Assembly (NCBI GenBank): GCA_947630795.1
Contig: CANRJC010000017.1
Location: forward strand, 1 to 33,492
DNA: 33,492 nucleotides
DNA from: an uncultured Phascolarctobacterium sp.
GTDB taxonomy: Bacteria; Bacillota; Negativicutes; Acidaminococcales; Acidaminococcaceae
Direction: 5' to 3'
How positions within the stretch are numbered: position 1 is the stretch's first letter; each line of letters starts with the position of its first letter. Under the pieces are notes generated by a model, which saw nothing but the letters and a program-made list of their open reading frames with translations, was not told the DNA's origin and did not search any database. This document shows positions 15,687-23,193 of the stretch, piece after piece. Both the position numbers and the translations under genes were made by a program.

Positions 15687-16385
15687 TCAGTGGTCGTCCT
15701 CTTCTTCGATGAGGCGGACGAAGTCTTGAGGCGCAGGCGGCAAAGTCTCCATGATGCGCCAAGGTCTTATAGCATCGAAAGCTTTTTCTTCGTAACCCGA
15801 CCCGTGCAAAAGGATGAGGCAGCGGGCCCCGATGGCCCGGGCGCAGAGAGCATCGTTGGGAGTGTCGCCGATGACGAGCACATCATCGGGCGTCAAAAAA
15901 GGATCGGCCTCGTAGAGCGCCTGCCAGGCCTTCTTGGCCACTTCTTCCCGCCGAGGGCTGATGTCGCCGTAAAAATTCTTTTCGCCGGCGAAATAGGACC
16001 ACAGGCCGTAGTACTGCAGTTTCAAAGCGGCGGCAGCCTCGATGTTGCCGGTGAGCAGGCAGTTGCGCCACTTGGTGTGTCGGGCCACAAAATCCAACGT
16101 TTCTTTCATGAAGGGCAGCACCCTGCCCTTGCATTCCGGCAGTGCTTGCGGCAGCAAGCCGATGTAGCGGCGCAGCAGGGCCGCTCCTTCCCCGGGCAGC
16201 CAGCGGCCTCGCACTTCTTCCACGATATCTTTGATGATATCAAGATCGGTGCGGCCGAAAAAAGAACGGCGGAACTTGTAGCTCTCCAGACCGAAATAGG
16301 CTTTCACTGCCCGCTCCAGGGCCAGCATGCCCGCTCCGCCTGTCAAAAGCAAAGTGCCGTCGATGTCCCACAAGAGATATTTCAT
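15687..16385 (-). CDS. HAD-superfamily phosphatase
   Basis: A 232-residue cytoplasmic hydrolase. Motif I is DIDGT (nucleophile Asp7, acid Asp9), motif II is in LLTGN, motif III lies at the Lys near RREEVAKKAW, and motif IV is VIGDTPNDALCA. The insertion after motif I is helical (C1 cap), as in phosphoglycolate-phosphatase-like members. It starts 11 bases after the AdoMet-decarboxylase-like gene, so the two are probably co-transcribed. The substrate is unknown. Confidence 0.88.
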   Translation of the reverse strand: MKYLLWDIDGTLLLTGGAGMLALERAVKAYFGLESYKFRRSFFGRTDLDIIKDIVEEVRGRWLPGEGAALLRRYIGLLPQALPECKGRVLPFMKETLDFVARHTKWRNCLLTGNIEAAAALKLQYYGLWSYFAGEKNFYGDISPRREEVAKKAWQALYEADPFLTPDDVLVIGDTPNDALCARAIGARCLILLHGSGYEEKAFDAIRPWRIMETLPPAPQDFVRLIEEEDDH

Positions 16386-16396
16386 GAGGCACCGCC

Positions 16397-16867
16397 TTAG
16401 ATGCCCCTGGGCTTCAGCATCATCTTTTTCAACTTGCCGCCGAAATTGACGGTGCGGCGGATCAATTTGATGTTGGAGCGTCGGTGAGGCTTCATGTCGC
16501 TCTCGCTGCCGAAGTCGCCCCGGTCCAGCAAAGTGATCTTGGCCTTGTCGGCGGCAAACATTTCCCGCAGCTGCCTAGCTGTCTTGCCTGAATCGGCCTC
16601 CTGCCGGCAGGTGAACACGTCGCCGGCGATGAAGCCCAATTGGGGATAGATGTGCAGGCACACGTGCCCCCGGTCGCACACCGCCACCAGCGAATATTCC
16701 GTATGCAGCTCGTCTTTCGAGCAGACGATGTCCAAAAGGCCCATGTCGTTCTCGTTGCAGGCCTGCCGCAGCAGTTCTTCCGCTCCGGCAGGCTCGCTCA
16801 ATCTGCCGGCGTCGCAATTATACATGTCCATGGCGATCAATTTGCCGGTACAATCAACTTTTTTCAT
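16397..16867 (-). CDS. S-adenosylmethionine decarboxylase-like protein lacking the pyruvoyl serine
   Basis: A 156-residue protein related to prokaryotic SpeD/SpeH, which makes decarboxylated AdoMet for spermidine. The match is clear around LHIYPQLGFIAGDVFTC, corresponding to the family's IHTWPE...DVFTC. In active enzymes an ESH triad gives the Ser that self-cleaves to form the pyruvoyl group; here the aligned residues are Arg66-Gly67-His68, so that Ser is replaced by Gly. The equivalents of the catalytic His (His72) and Cys (Cys87) remain. Beyond residue 105 is a basic C-terminal extension. It has its own strong promoter and precedes the HAD gene. A decarboxylase role by the known mechanism is unlikely. 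Confidence 0.78.
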   Translation of the reverse strand: MKKVDCTGKLIAMDMYNCDAGRLSEPAGAEELLRQACNENDMGLLDIVCSKDELHTEYSLVAVCDRGHVCLHIYPQLGFIAGDVFTCRQEADSGKTARQLREMFAADKAKITLLDRGDFGSESDMKPHRRSNIKLIRRTVNFGGKLKKMMLKPRGI

Positions 16868-16905
16868 TCTTCACCTCAAAATATGCGGTAAACGATCCTT
16901 ATTTC

Positions 16906-16935
16906 ATTATAGTATCCGCCGCGGCTTTTCGTCAA
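16906..16935 (-). promoter_or_regulatory. Promoter of the AdoMet-decarboxylase-like gene
   Basis: On the minus strand, TTGACG (16930-16935) and TATAAT (16906-16911) are spaced by 18 bases. The -35 overlaps the stop codon of the upstream radical SAM gene, so the downstream pair of genes can be expressed independently. Confidence 0.72.
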
Positions 16936-18653
16936 GGGAGAGCGGGGCTCGTCACCTGCACCGCCCTCTCCTCCTCCGTATCGAAGAGGTACCAGAAACG
17001 GCCTCTCTCCCCCGTGAAGGGGTCCACAGTGAAAAGTTCCAGGGGCCAGCGTTTTTTGATGCCCCGCCAAGATGTGAAAGCATAAGCAGGAAGATAGCGG
17101 CGCACTTCTTCAATGTTGCGCCAAAAAGCGCCGACTGCCGCAAATTCTTCATCTGCCCGCCAAAAGAGAAAGTCGGGCCGCCAAGAAGGGAAACTGCAGA
17201 AAACATCGAAGCGCAATCGCTCCCTTGCCTCTTCTTTCACCTCTTCTTCTGTCTCTTCTTCGATGTAGCGGGAAAGTATCTCTGCCGTGCTCTTGGCGTT
17301 GTGTCTTTGAGGATAGTAGGCGTGTTCGCACCACCAACGGGTAAAGGCGGCGTAAAAAGAAAAGGCGCCTACCTTTTGCTGTTTCGTTAAAAAGTTTAAA
17401 GTCGCTTTGAAATGACCGCTGTTGTGAACTTGCTCGAAAACGGCGGCGACTTTTTTCAAAAAGGCCAATTCGTCGTACGTCATATATTTCGTGGCCAGCA
17501 CTTCGTAGGGCGGCTGATCGGTGAAGATGAGGCCGTGCTCCTTTGCTTCTGCCCTCATGAGGGTGCCGGGCAGCACTTTCAAAAAGCCGAGCTGCAATTG
17601 TTGTGCACCCAAAGAATAGACGTCGTCGAAACTTTTTTCAAAAGAAGCGTAGTCTTCACAAGGCAGCCCTGCGATGAGGTCGGTGTGAACGTGCACTTTC
17701 CCCCCTGCGACGAGAGCTTTTACGTTTTTCGCCAAAAGGGGCCAGTCGTTACTGCGATGTATGGCCCTCAAAGCGGCAGAGCAGGTGCTCTGGATGCCCA
17801 CTTCTGCCTGCACCCGCCCCGGGGGCAGAGCGGAGAATATTTCCAAGAGCTCTTCCGTCAAAAGTTCTGCCTTCAATTCAAAATGAAAACAAGTTTCACA
17901 GTCGAGCTCGCCCAAAAAGCGCAGCAAGTCGCCGAAATCGGGGCGGCTGTTGGCCGTCCTATCGGTGAATTTCACTAAATGTGCCCCGGCCTCGGCAAAA
18001 AGGCGCAGCTCTTTTTCGATCCGGGCGAGGGGCCTCAGCCGCACTCCTCTCTCGCTGCCGCTCAAGCAATAGGTGCAGCCAAAGGGGCAGCCCCGGCTGG
18101 CTTCGTAATAGAGGATGCGCTTTTCGGCGACTGCTTGTGCCAGATCGGGATAAGGAAAGGGCAAAAGAGACAGCTCCGCCACTTTGGCCTGCCCTCCTCG
18201 CCCCGGCAGCACGCCCGTTGCGGTCCGCACCGCCACGTGGGGAGGCAGAGCGTTTTTTCCTTCAAAAAATTTCAAAAGCTCGCAAAAAACTTCTTCGCCT
18301 TCGCCCTGCACGATGAAGTCTGCCGCAGGAAGTTCGGCGAAAATTTTTCCCGGCTCATAAGAGACCTCGGGCCCGCCCAGCACTATCTTCACGTCGGGCC
18401 GCAGTTTTTTAAGAAGAGCGGCCAACTGAAAGACGAAATTTTTGTTCCAGATGTGGACGCTGAAGCCTGCCGCCTTCGTTTCTTCGTCCAAGTTTTTCAT
18501 GATGCGGTCCAGCACCGCAAGAGGCAGGCTGTTGATGCTGTCTTCTATAAGAGCGACTTTGTGCCCTCGGGCCCGGGCCCAGGCCGCCACGGAGCGCAGC
18601 CCCAAGGCCGTGTGCTCGTATTTGCTGTTGATGGCCGTTAAAAGCGCTTCCAT
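16932..18653 (-). CDS. B12-binding-domain radical SAM protein (DUF4080 type)
   Basis: A 573-residue protein. Residues 1 to about 140 form a cobalamin-binding-like Rossmann domain (LTAINSKYEHTALGLRSVAA, IVLGGPEVSYEP, ADFIVQGEGEEVF). The radical SAM core follows with CPFGCTYC near residues 188-195, binding the 4Fe-4S cluster. The C-terminal part, including LLFTV-like and tryptophan-rich segments, matches the DUF4080 group. Start ATG at 18653 faces the divergent peptidase gene across a 75-base promoter region. The chemical role of this group is not established. Confidence 0.88.
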   Translation of the reverse strand: MEALLTAINSKYEHTALGLRSVAAWARARGHKVALIEDSINSLPLAVLDRIMKNLDEETKAAGFSVHIWNKNFVFQLAALLKKLRPDVKIVLGGPEVSYEPGKIFAELPAADFIVQGEGEEVFCELLKFFEGKNALPPHVAVRTATGVLPGRGGQAKVAELSLLPFPYPDLAQAVAEKRILYYEASRGCPFGCTYCLSGSERGVRLRPLARIEKELRLFAEAGAHLVKFTDRTANSRPDFGDLLRFLGELDCETCFHFELKAELLTEELLEIFSALPPGRVQAEVGIQSTCSAALRAIHRSNDWPLLAKNVKALVAGGKVHVHTDLIAGLPCEDYASFEKSFDDVYSLGAQQLQLGFLKVLPGTLMRAEAKEHGLIFTDQPPYEVLATKYMTYDELAFLKKVAAVFEQVHNSGHFKATLNFLTKQQKVGAFSFYAAFTRWWCEHAYYPQRHNAKSTAEILSRYIEEETEEEVKEEARERLRFDVFCSFPSWRPDFLFWRADEEFAAVGAFWRNIEEVRRYLPAYAFTSWRGIKKRWPLELFTVDPFTGERGRFWYLFDTEEERAVQVTSPALP

Positions 18654-18676
18654 CCTCTTCTCCTTCTCGTTTTTGT

Positions 18677-18690
18677 GTTATAATTATAAC
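18677..18690. promoter_or_regulatory. Palindromic -10 element between divergent genes
   Basis: GTTATAATTATAAC is a perfect 14-base palindrome containing TATAAT on both strands, in the 75-base gap between the radical SAM gene and the peptidase gene. It could supply the -10 of both divergent promoters or bind a dimeric regulator. No strong -35 is seen on either side. Confidence 0.5.
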
Positions 18691-18728
18691 ATGTAAAATT
18701 TATTCCCGACAGACGAGGAGATGTTGAC

Positions 18729-20702
18729 ATGGGGAAAAAGTCCGTAAATATAGATATGAAGAAAAAAACCGCAGAAGTCGACAGCAAGAAAAAGTCCGCG
18801 GCTATCGATGCGAAGAAAAAAGCCGCAGATGCGAGCACGAAGAAAAAATCTGCTGATGTAAGCGGGAAGAAAAAAACTGCGGCAGCTCCCATTGGGCCGC
18901 TGACGGAGCGCTCGAAAGTGCCCGCCGCCGCCACTTGGGACGTTAGCTGCATCTATGCTGACGAAAAAGCGTGGCGGCAAGACTGCGCCGCCTTAAAAGA
19001 GCTGCTGCCCCGTTTGGCGGCCCTGCAAGGCAGCCTCGGCGAGGCCGAAAAAGTGAAGGAAGCTTTGGACCTGCAGTGCGAAGCCGGCCGCATCTTAGAC
19101 AAAGCCTACGCTTACGCCGGCCTACAGCACGACACCGACACCACCGCCGCTCCTTTGCAGAAAATGAAGGGAGAAGCAGAAGCCCTGCTGGCCGCCTTCG
19201 GCGAAGCCGCTGCTTTCATCGAGCCGGAGCTTTTGGCTTTGGGGGCCGAAAAGATCGAGACCTTCTTCGCCGCCGAGCCGGGTCTGGCCGAATACCGCCA
19301 TTATTTGGAAAATCTTCTGCGTTTGGCGAACCACGTTTTGAGCGCTCAAGAAGAAGCTCTCTTTGCCATGGGGCAGCTCTCCCGCACCGCCGCAGCCGAC
19401 GCTTTCAGGAGCCTGACCAATGCAGACCTCACCTTCCCCGCCGCCAAAGACAGCAAGGGGAACGCCGTGCAGGTCTCTAACGGCAACTACTCGCTGCTGC
19501 AGACCAACGGTGACAGGGCCCTGCGCCGCACGGCCTTCCGCTCTTTACATGAAACTTATCATAAATTCCGCCACACTTTGGCCGCCACCCTCAACGGTTC
19601 GGCCCGCACCGCCGCCTATTTTGCCAAAGCTCACCGCTACCCCGACACTTTGACCGGCTGCCTGGCCGGCGACAACATCCCCACATCGTTGTACGACGGC
19701 CTCATCGCCGCCTGTCACGAACACTTGGAGCCTTTGCACGAATATTGCAAATTGAAGAAAAAAGCTTTAGGCTGCAAGACCCTCCACGTGTACGATCTTT
19801 ATGCGCCTTTGGCCGGCGGCAAAGGGGGCGAAGGCTTCGCTCTCTCTTACGAAAAAGCCTGCGCCTTGGTGGAAGAGGCCCTCGCTCCTTTGGGCGAAGA
19901 ATACTGCCGCATTTTGCATGAAGGGCTGACGAGCCGCTGGCTGGACGTGTACGAGAACAGAGGCAAACGCAGCGGCGCCTATTCTTGGAGCGTCTACGGC
20001 GTGCACCCCTATGTGCTGCTCAACTATCACCCGGGCTACAACAGCATCAGCACCATCGCCCACGAGATGGGCCACGCCCTCCACTCCTGGTTCAGCACCC
20101 GCAGCCAAAGCTATATAAATTCCGAATACACCATCTTTTGCGCCGAGATCGCTTCCACCTGCAACGAGATCTTGCTCTTGGAGCATTGTTTGAAGAAGGC
20201 GGACGCCAAGCAGCGCCTCTTTTTGCTGAACCAATATCTGGAAGCGGTGCGCACCACCGTCTATCGGCAAACTCTCTTCGCCGAATTCGAGCGGCACATC
20301 CACGGCTCGGTGAACAGCGGCCGCAGCCTTACGGCCCAAGAGCTGGAAGATCATTGGCTGGAGCTGAACAGGGTCTACTACGGCCCCGCCTTGAAGGTGG
20401 ACGAAGAGCTGCGCTCCGAGTGGAGCCGCATCCCCCACTTCTACACGCCTTTTTACGTTTATAAATACGCAACGGGCTATGCGGCCGCGAGCGCTTTCGC
20501 CGGAGCCATCCTGAAAAAAGAAGAAGGGGCGGCGGAGCGCTACTTAGGCTTTTTGCGGGCGGGGGGCAGCGATTACTCTCTCGCCATTTTGCAAAAGGCG
20601 GGGGTGGACCTCACCACCGCAGCGCCGGTGACCGTCACTTTGCAAAATTTCGCCGCCAAAACGGAAGAGCTGGCCCGGCTGCTGGGAGCGAAAAAAGGCT
20701 GA
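18729..20702 (+). CDS. pepF: M3-family oligoendopeptidase (PepF type) with Lys-rich repeat N-terminus
   Basis: A 657-residue zinc peptidase that degrades short peptides in the cytoplasm. The zinc site is HEMGH near residues 445-449, with the third ligand Glu in the downstream SEYTIFCAEIASTCNE stretch, and the M3 C-terminal YKYATGYAAASAFA block is present. It is longer than usual PepF (about 600) because residues 1-55 form an unusual extension of six 9-residue units beginning GKK or KKK (KKKTAEVDS, KKKSAAIDA, KKKAADAST and so on). The start is supported by GAGGAG eight bases before the ATG, so the extension appears to be translated. The enzyme class is secure; the role of the extension is unknown. 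Confidence 0.9.
   Translation: MGKKSVNIDMKKKTAEVDSKKKSAAIDAKKKAADASTKKKSADVSGKKKTAAAPIGPLTERSKVPAAATWDVSCIYADEKAWRQDCAALKELLPRLAALQGSLGEAEKVKEALDLQCEAGRILDKAYAYAGLQHDTDTTAAPLQKMKGEAEALLAAFGEAAAFIEPELLALGAEKIETFFAAEPGLAEYRHYLENLLRLANHVLSAQEEALFAMGQLSRTAAADAFRSLTNADLTFPAAKDSKGNAVQVSNGNYSLLQTNGDRALRRTAFRSLHETYHKFRHTLAATLNGSARTAAYFAKAHRYPDTLTGCLAGDNIPTSLYDGLIAACHEHLEPLHEYCKLKKKALGCKTLHVYDLYAPLAGGKGGEGFALSYEKACALVEEALAPLGEEYCRILHEGLTSRWLDVYENRGKRSGAYSWSVYGVHPYVLLNYHPGYNSISTIAHEMGHALHSWFSTRSQSYINSEYTIFCAEIASTCNEILLLEHCLKKADAKQRLFLLNQYLEAVRTTVYRQTLFAEFERHIHGSVNSGRSLTAQELEDHWLELNRVYYGPALKVDEELRSEWSRIPHFYTPFYVYKYATGYAAASAFAGAILKKEEGAAERYLGFLRAGGSDYSLAILQKAGVDLTTAAPVTVTLQNFAAKTEELARLLGAKKG
18732..18893 (+). 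repeat. 27-bp in-frame tandem repeat encoding a Lys-rich 9-mer
   Basis: Six imperfect 27-base units each encode a 9-residue peptide, five of them starting Lys-Lys-Lys. The unit number could vary without changing the reading frame of the peptidase. Confidence 0.75.
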
Positions 20703-20748
20703 GCGTTTTTCGCCGGCGAGGGCAAAATTTTTTACGGTCAAATAGAAA

Positions 20749-20782
20749 GGGAGGGGCACAGCCTGTGCCTCTCCCGTTTTTT
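20749..20782 (+). terminator. Terminator of the peptidase gene
   Basis: An 11-bp stem (20749-20759 with 20765-20775, one G-U pair) is followed by six T residues on the plus strand, 46 bases past the stop codon. Confidence 0.9.
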
Positions 20783-20809
20783 GCGAGGAAGAAATAGTGG
20801 CGGGATGCC

Positions 20810-20896
20810 TCAACTCCACACCCCAAACTCCACATTCCACACTCAATAAGCTCCAAACTCCAGAATCAATAAGCTCCACACTCAGAACTCCAAACT
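20810..20896. repeat. Composite dispersed repeat, copy 2 (heptamer run only)
   Basis: An 87-base run of CTCCACA / CTCCAAA heptamers broken by AATAAG or AATCAATAAG spacers fills the gap between the convergent peptidase and HD-protein genes. It lacks the GCGTTAGG part seen in other copies. Confidence 0.75.
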
Positions 20897-20919
20897 TATA
20901 AAACTTTCCTCCTCCTTTT

Positions 20920-21360
20920 TCACTCCAGCAAAAGGCGCAGGGCCTCGTTGTATCTTCTCTGCCTTTCGGCATCTTGCAGCGTGACCCGCCTCAGGCGGGC
21001 TAAATTGCTGTTGTCGATAAGGTCGGCTATCTTCACCGCCCGGGCCGCCTCGTTCTCTTTCACCCGCGCCGCATAAGCGAGATAGTCTTCTCCCTCCCGC
21101 CGAGTCAAAAGAGCCACCGCCTCCGCCGTGAGCGGGCCGAACTCGGCCGCCAGCTCTTTAAAGCTCAGCCCCGTGTCTTCCATGCTGTCGTGCAGCCACG
21201 CTATCGTCTTCAGCTGCGGCTCTCGCACACGGGCCGCCACTCGCTCCAAGTGGCCCGCATAGGGCTGCCCCGCCTTGTCTTTTTGCCCCGCGTGGCGGGC
21301 TCTGGCCAGCGCTTCGGCCTTGGCCGCGTCGGCGCTGTAGCCTGCGAAACTTTCTTTCAT
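20920..21360 (-). CDS. HD-domain protein resembling (p)ppGpp hydrolase (MESH1/SpoT type)
   Basis: A 146-residue single-domain protein. The residues lining the Mn site of SpoT-type hydrolases are all in place: His37, His57-Asp58, the Glu61-Asp62 pair in HDSMEDT, and Asp113 with Asn117 in KIADLIDN. The N-terminal HAGQKDKAGQPYAGHLERVA matches the family's entry motif. There is no synthetase domain, so it would be a small stand-alone hydrolase. It follows the radical SAM gene by 45 bases. Activity on ppGpp is inferred from the motif match; other nucleotides are possible. Confidence 0.82.
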   Translation of the reverse strand: MKESFAGYSADAAKAEALARARHAGQKDKAGQPYAGHLERVAARVREPQLKTIAWLHDSMEDTGLSFKELAAEFGPLTAEAVALLTRREGEDYLAYAARVKENEAARAVKIADLIDNSNLARLRRVTLQDAERQRRYNEALRLLLE

Positions 21361-21405
21361 CTTCCTTCACCGCCCGCTTGCTTTCAAAAAGTTCCCGCAA
21401 AATTT

Positions 21406-23124
21406 TCAGCCGCACACGCCGCAGCGGCGGCAGCCGTCGAAACAGGGCAGCGTCGCCTCGCCCCGCCGGCTCTTCTCTCTTTCTTTTAGCAAATATGACT
21501 TATCGAAGCCCATGTCCAGCTGCTGCCAAGGCAGCACGGTGTCAAGGGGCCAAACAGCGCAGGCCTCTTTTTCCATAGCGAGACCCTCGTCTTGCAAAGC
21601 TCTCTTTAAGCTCACGCCCTTTTCGAAAGCGGCAAGGAGCGCCCGGCCCGTCCTTCGGTCGCCCCGGGCCAGCACCGCCTGCTCGACTGTCTCTTTCAGC
21701 GATTCTGTCAAAAGGAGAACTCGGCGCTCTTTTTTGCAGGCGGCGGCCAACATTTTGAAGCGCTTTTTCAAAATCGGCAGCGGGCAGAGCCCCTCCCATT
21801 GATAGGGCGTGAAGGGCTTAGGCACGAAAGCGTTCACCGAAAGGATCAGGTCGCCCTTGCTCCCTGCTTCGTCCATCGCCCGCCGCAGCCTTGCTGTCAG
21901 GGCGCACAGCTCTTCTGCGTCTGCGTCTTCTTCTCCCGGCAGGCCCAGCATGAAGTAGCACTTGATGTGCTGCAGCCCGGCCCGGGCGGCCAAGCGGATG
22001 GCGTTCACCACGTCTTCTTCTGTTATGCCTTTGTTGATGGCGGCCCGCAGGCGGGCGCTGCCTGCTTCGGGCGCCACCGTCAAAGTTTTTTGCCCGGAGG
22101 CGGCCAAGGCCTCAACGGTGGCGAGGTCCAACCTGTCCGCCCGCAGGGAAGCCATAGCGAAGGGCAGGCCCTGCTCGTGAAGATAGGCCTCCAATTCTTG
22201 CAGCCGAGGATAGTCGGACACCGCTGCTCCCATCAGGCCGATCTTGGCAGTGCCCGGGGGCCTTTTTTCGATATCGGCGATGATGGCCTCTAAGGGCCGG
22301 GGCCGAGGCCGGCGGAAACAATAGCCTGCCATGCAAAAGCGGCAATGACGGCCGCAGCCTCTCGCCACTTCCACGATGAACATTTTGCTGAATTCTGTTC
22401 CTGCGGTGATGATGTCGCCGGTGTGAGGAAAGGCTTCTATATCGTGCAGCCACTGCCTTTTGATGCGAGAGGGCGCCCCAGCCAGAGGCAGCAGACCGGC
22501 GAACTTCCCTCCTTCGTCCCAAAGTGGCTCATAGAAAGAGGGCACATACACGCCGTCTATTTTAGCGAGAGCAGTCAGCTGCTCTTTTTTATTTGCGAGG
22601 CCTGCGTCGTCGATGACAGCCAAAATGCGGCCCACCGCTTCTTCGCCTTCGCCGATGACGAAGGCATCGGCAACTTCGGCCAAAGGTTCGGGGTCGAAGG
22701 TGGCGCAGGGCCCGCCGATGATGACAAGAGGCCAACGTTCGTCCCGCTCTGCCGCCCTGAGAGGCAGGCCTCCCAGCTTCAGCATGGCCAGCAAGTTCAT
22801 GTAGTCCAGCTCGAAAGAGAGCATGACGAAGATGACGCGGCACTCGGCAAGAGGCTGCCCGTCGTCCACGCTCAAAAGGGGCTCGCCGCTTTTGGCGTAT
22901 AAAGCGGCCAAGTCCCGCTCGGGCAGAAAGTAGCGCCGGCAGAAGAAGCCGCCTCGGCTCTCGATCACCTGCCGCAGGATGGCCATGCCCAAATTGCTCA
23001 TCCCCACTTTATACACGTTGGGATAGAGAAAGGCCGCCGGCTGCCGCTGCCCCGGGGCAAAATGCCGGCCCCCTTCTTCTGCCTTCCTTATAGAAAGCAA
23101 CCGCTGTTTCAGCTCCCAGCTCAC
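21406..23124 (-). CDS. TIGR03960-type B12-binding radical SAM protein
   Basis: A 572-residue protein with an N-terminal Rossmann-like domain (YPNVYKVGMSNLGMAIL, VIIGGPCATFDPEPLAEVAD, FVIGEGEEAV), then a radical SAM core with CGRHCRFC near residue 256 and a Gly-rich AdoMet-binding region. The protein ends with a Cys-rich tail, C561-x3-C565-x2-C568-x2-C571, which may bind a second cluster. This family is widespread in Bacillota and its reaction is not established. The start lies near 23124 with a weak ribosome binding site. Confidence 0.87.
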   Translation of the reverse strand: MSWELKQRLLSIRKAEEGGRHFAPGQRQPAAFLYPNVYKVGMSNLGMAILRQVIESRGGFFCRRYFLPERDLAALYAKSGEPLLSVDDGQPLAECRVIFVMLSFELDYMNLLAMLKLGGLPLRAAERDERWPLVIIGGPCATFDPEPLAEVADAFVIGEGEEAVGRILAVIDDAGLANKKEQLTALAKIDGVYVPSFYEPLWDEGGKFAGLLPLAGAPSRIKRQWLHDIEAFPHTGDIITAGTEFSKMFIVEVARGCGRHCRFCMAGYCFRRPRPRPLEAIIADIEKRPPGTAKIGLMGAAVSDYPRLQELEAYLHEQGLPFAMASLRADRLDLATVEALAASGQKTLTVAPEAGSARLRAAINKGITEEDVVNAIRLAARAGLQHIKCYFMLGLPGEEDADAEELCALTARLRRAMDEAGSKGDLILSVNAFVPKPFTPYQWEGLCPLPILKKRFKMLAAACKKERRVLLLTESLKETVEQAVLARGDRRTGRALLAAFEKGVSLKRALQDEGLAMEKEACAVWPLDTVLPWQQLDMGFDKSYLLKEREKSRRGEATLPCFDGCRRCGVCG

Positions 23125-23161
23125 TTTGTTCTCCTTAAAAATTTACGATGATATATGAAAG

Positions 23162-23191
23162 AGCGGCGACACCGGGTATCGCCGCTTTTTT
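23162..23191. terminator. Hairpin terminator after the polyphosphate kinase gene
   Basis: AGCGGCGA (23162-23169) pairs with TCGCCGCT (23179-23186). The plus side is followed by T6 and the minus side by TCTTTCAT. It lies just past the stop of the phosphotransferase gene, but the better T run is on the plus strand. Confidence 0.6.
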
Positions 23192-23193
23192 CG

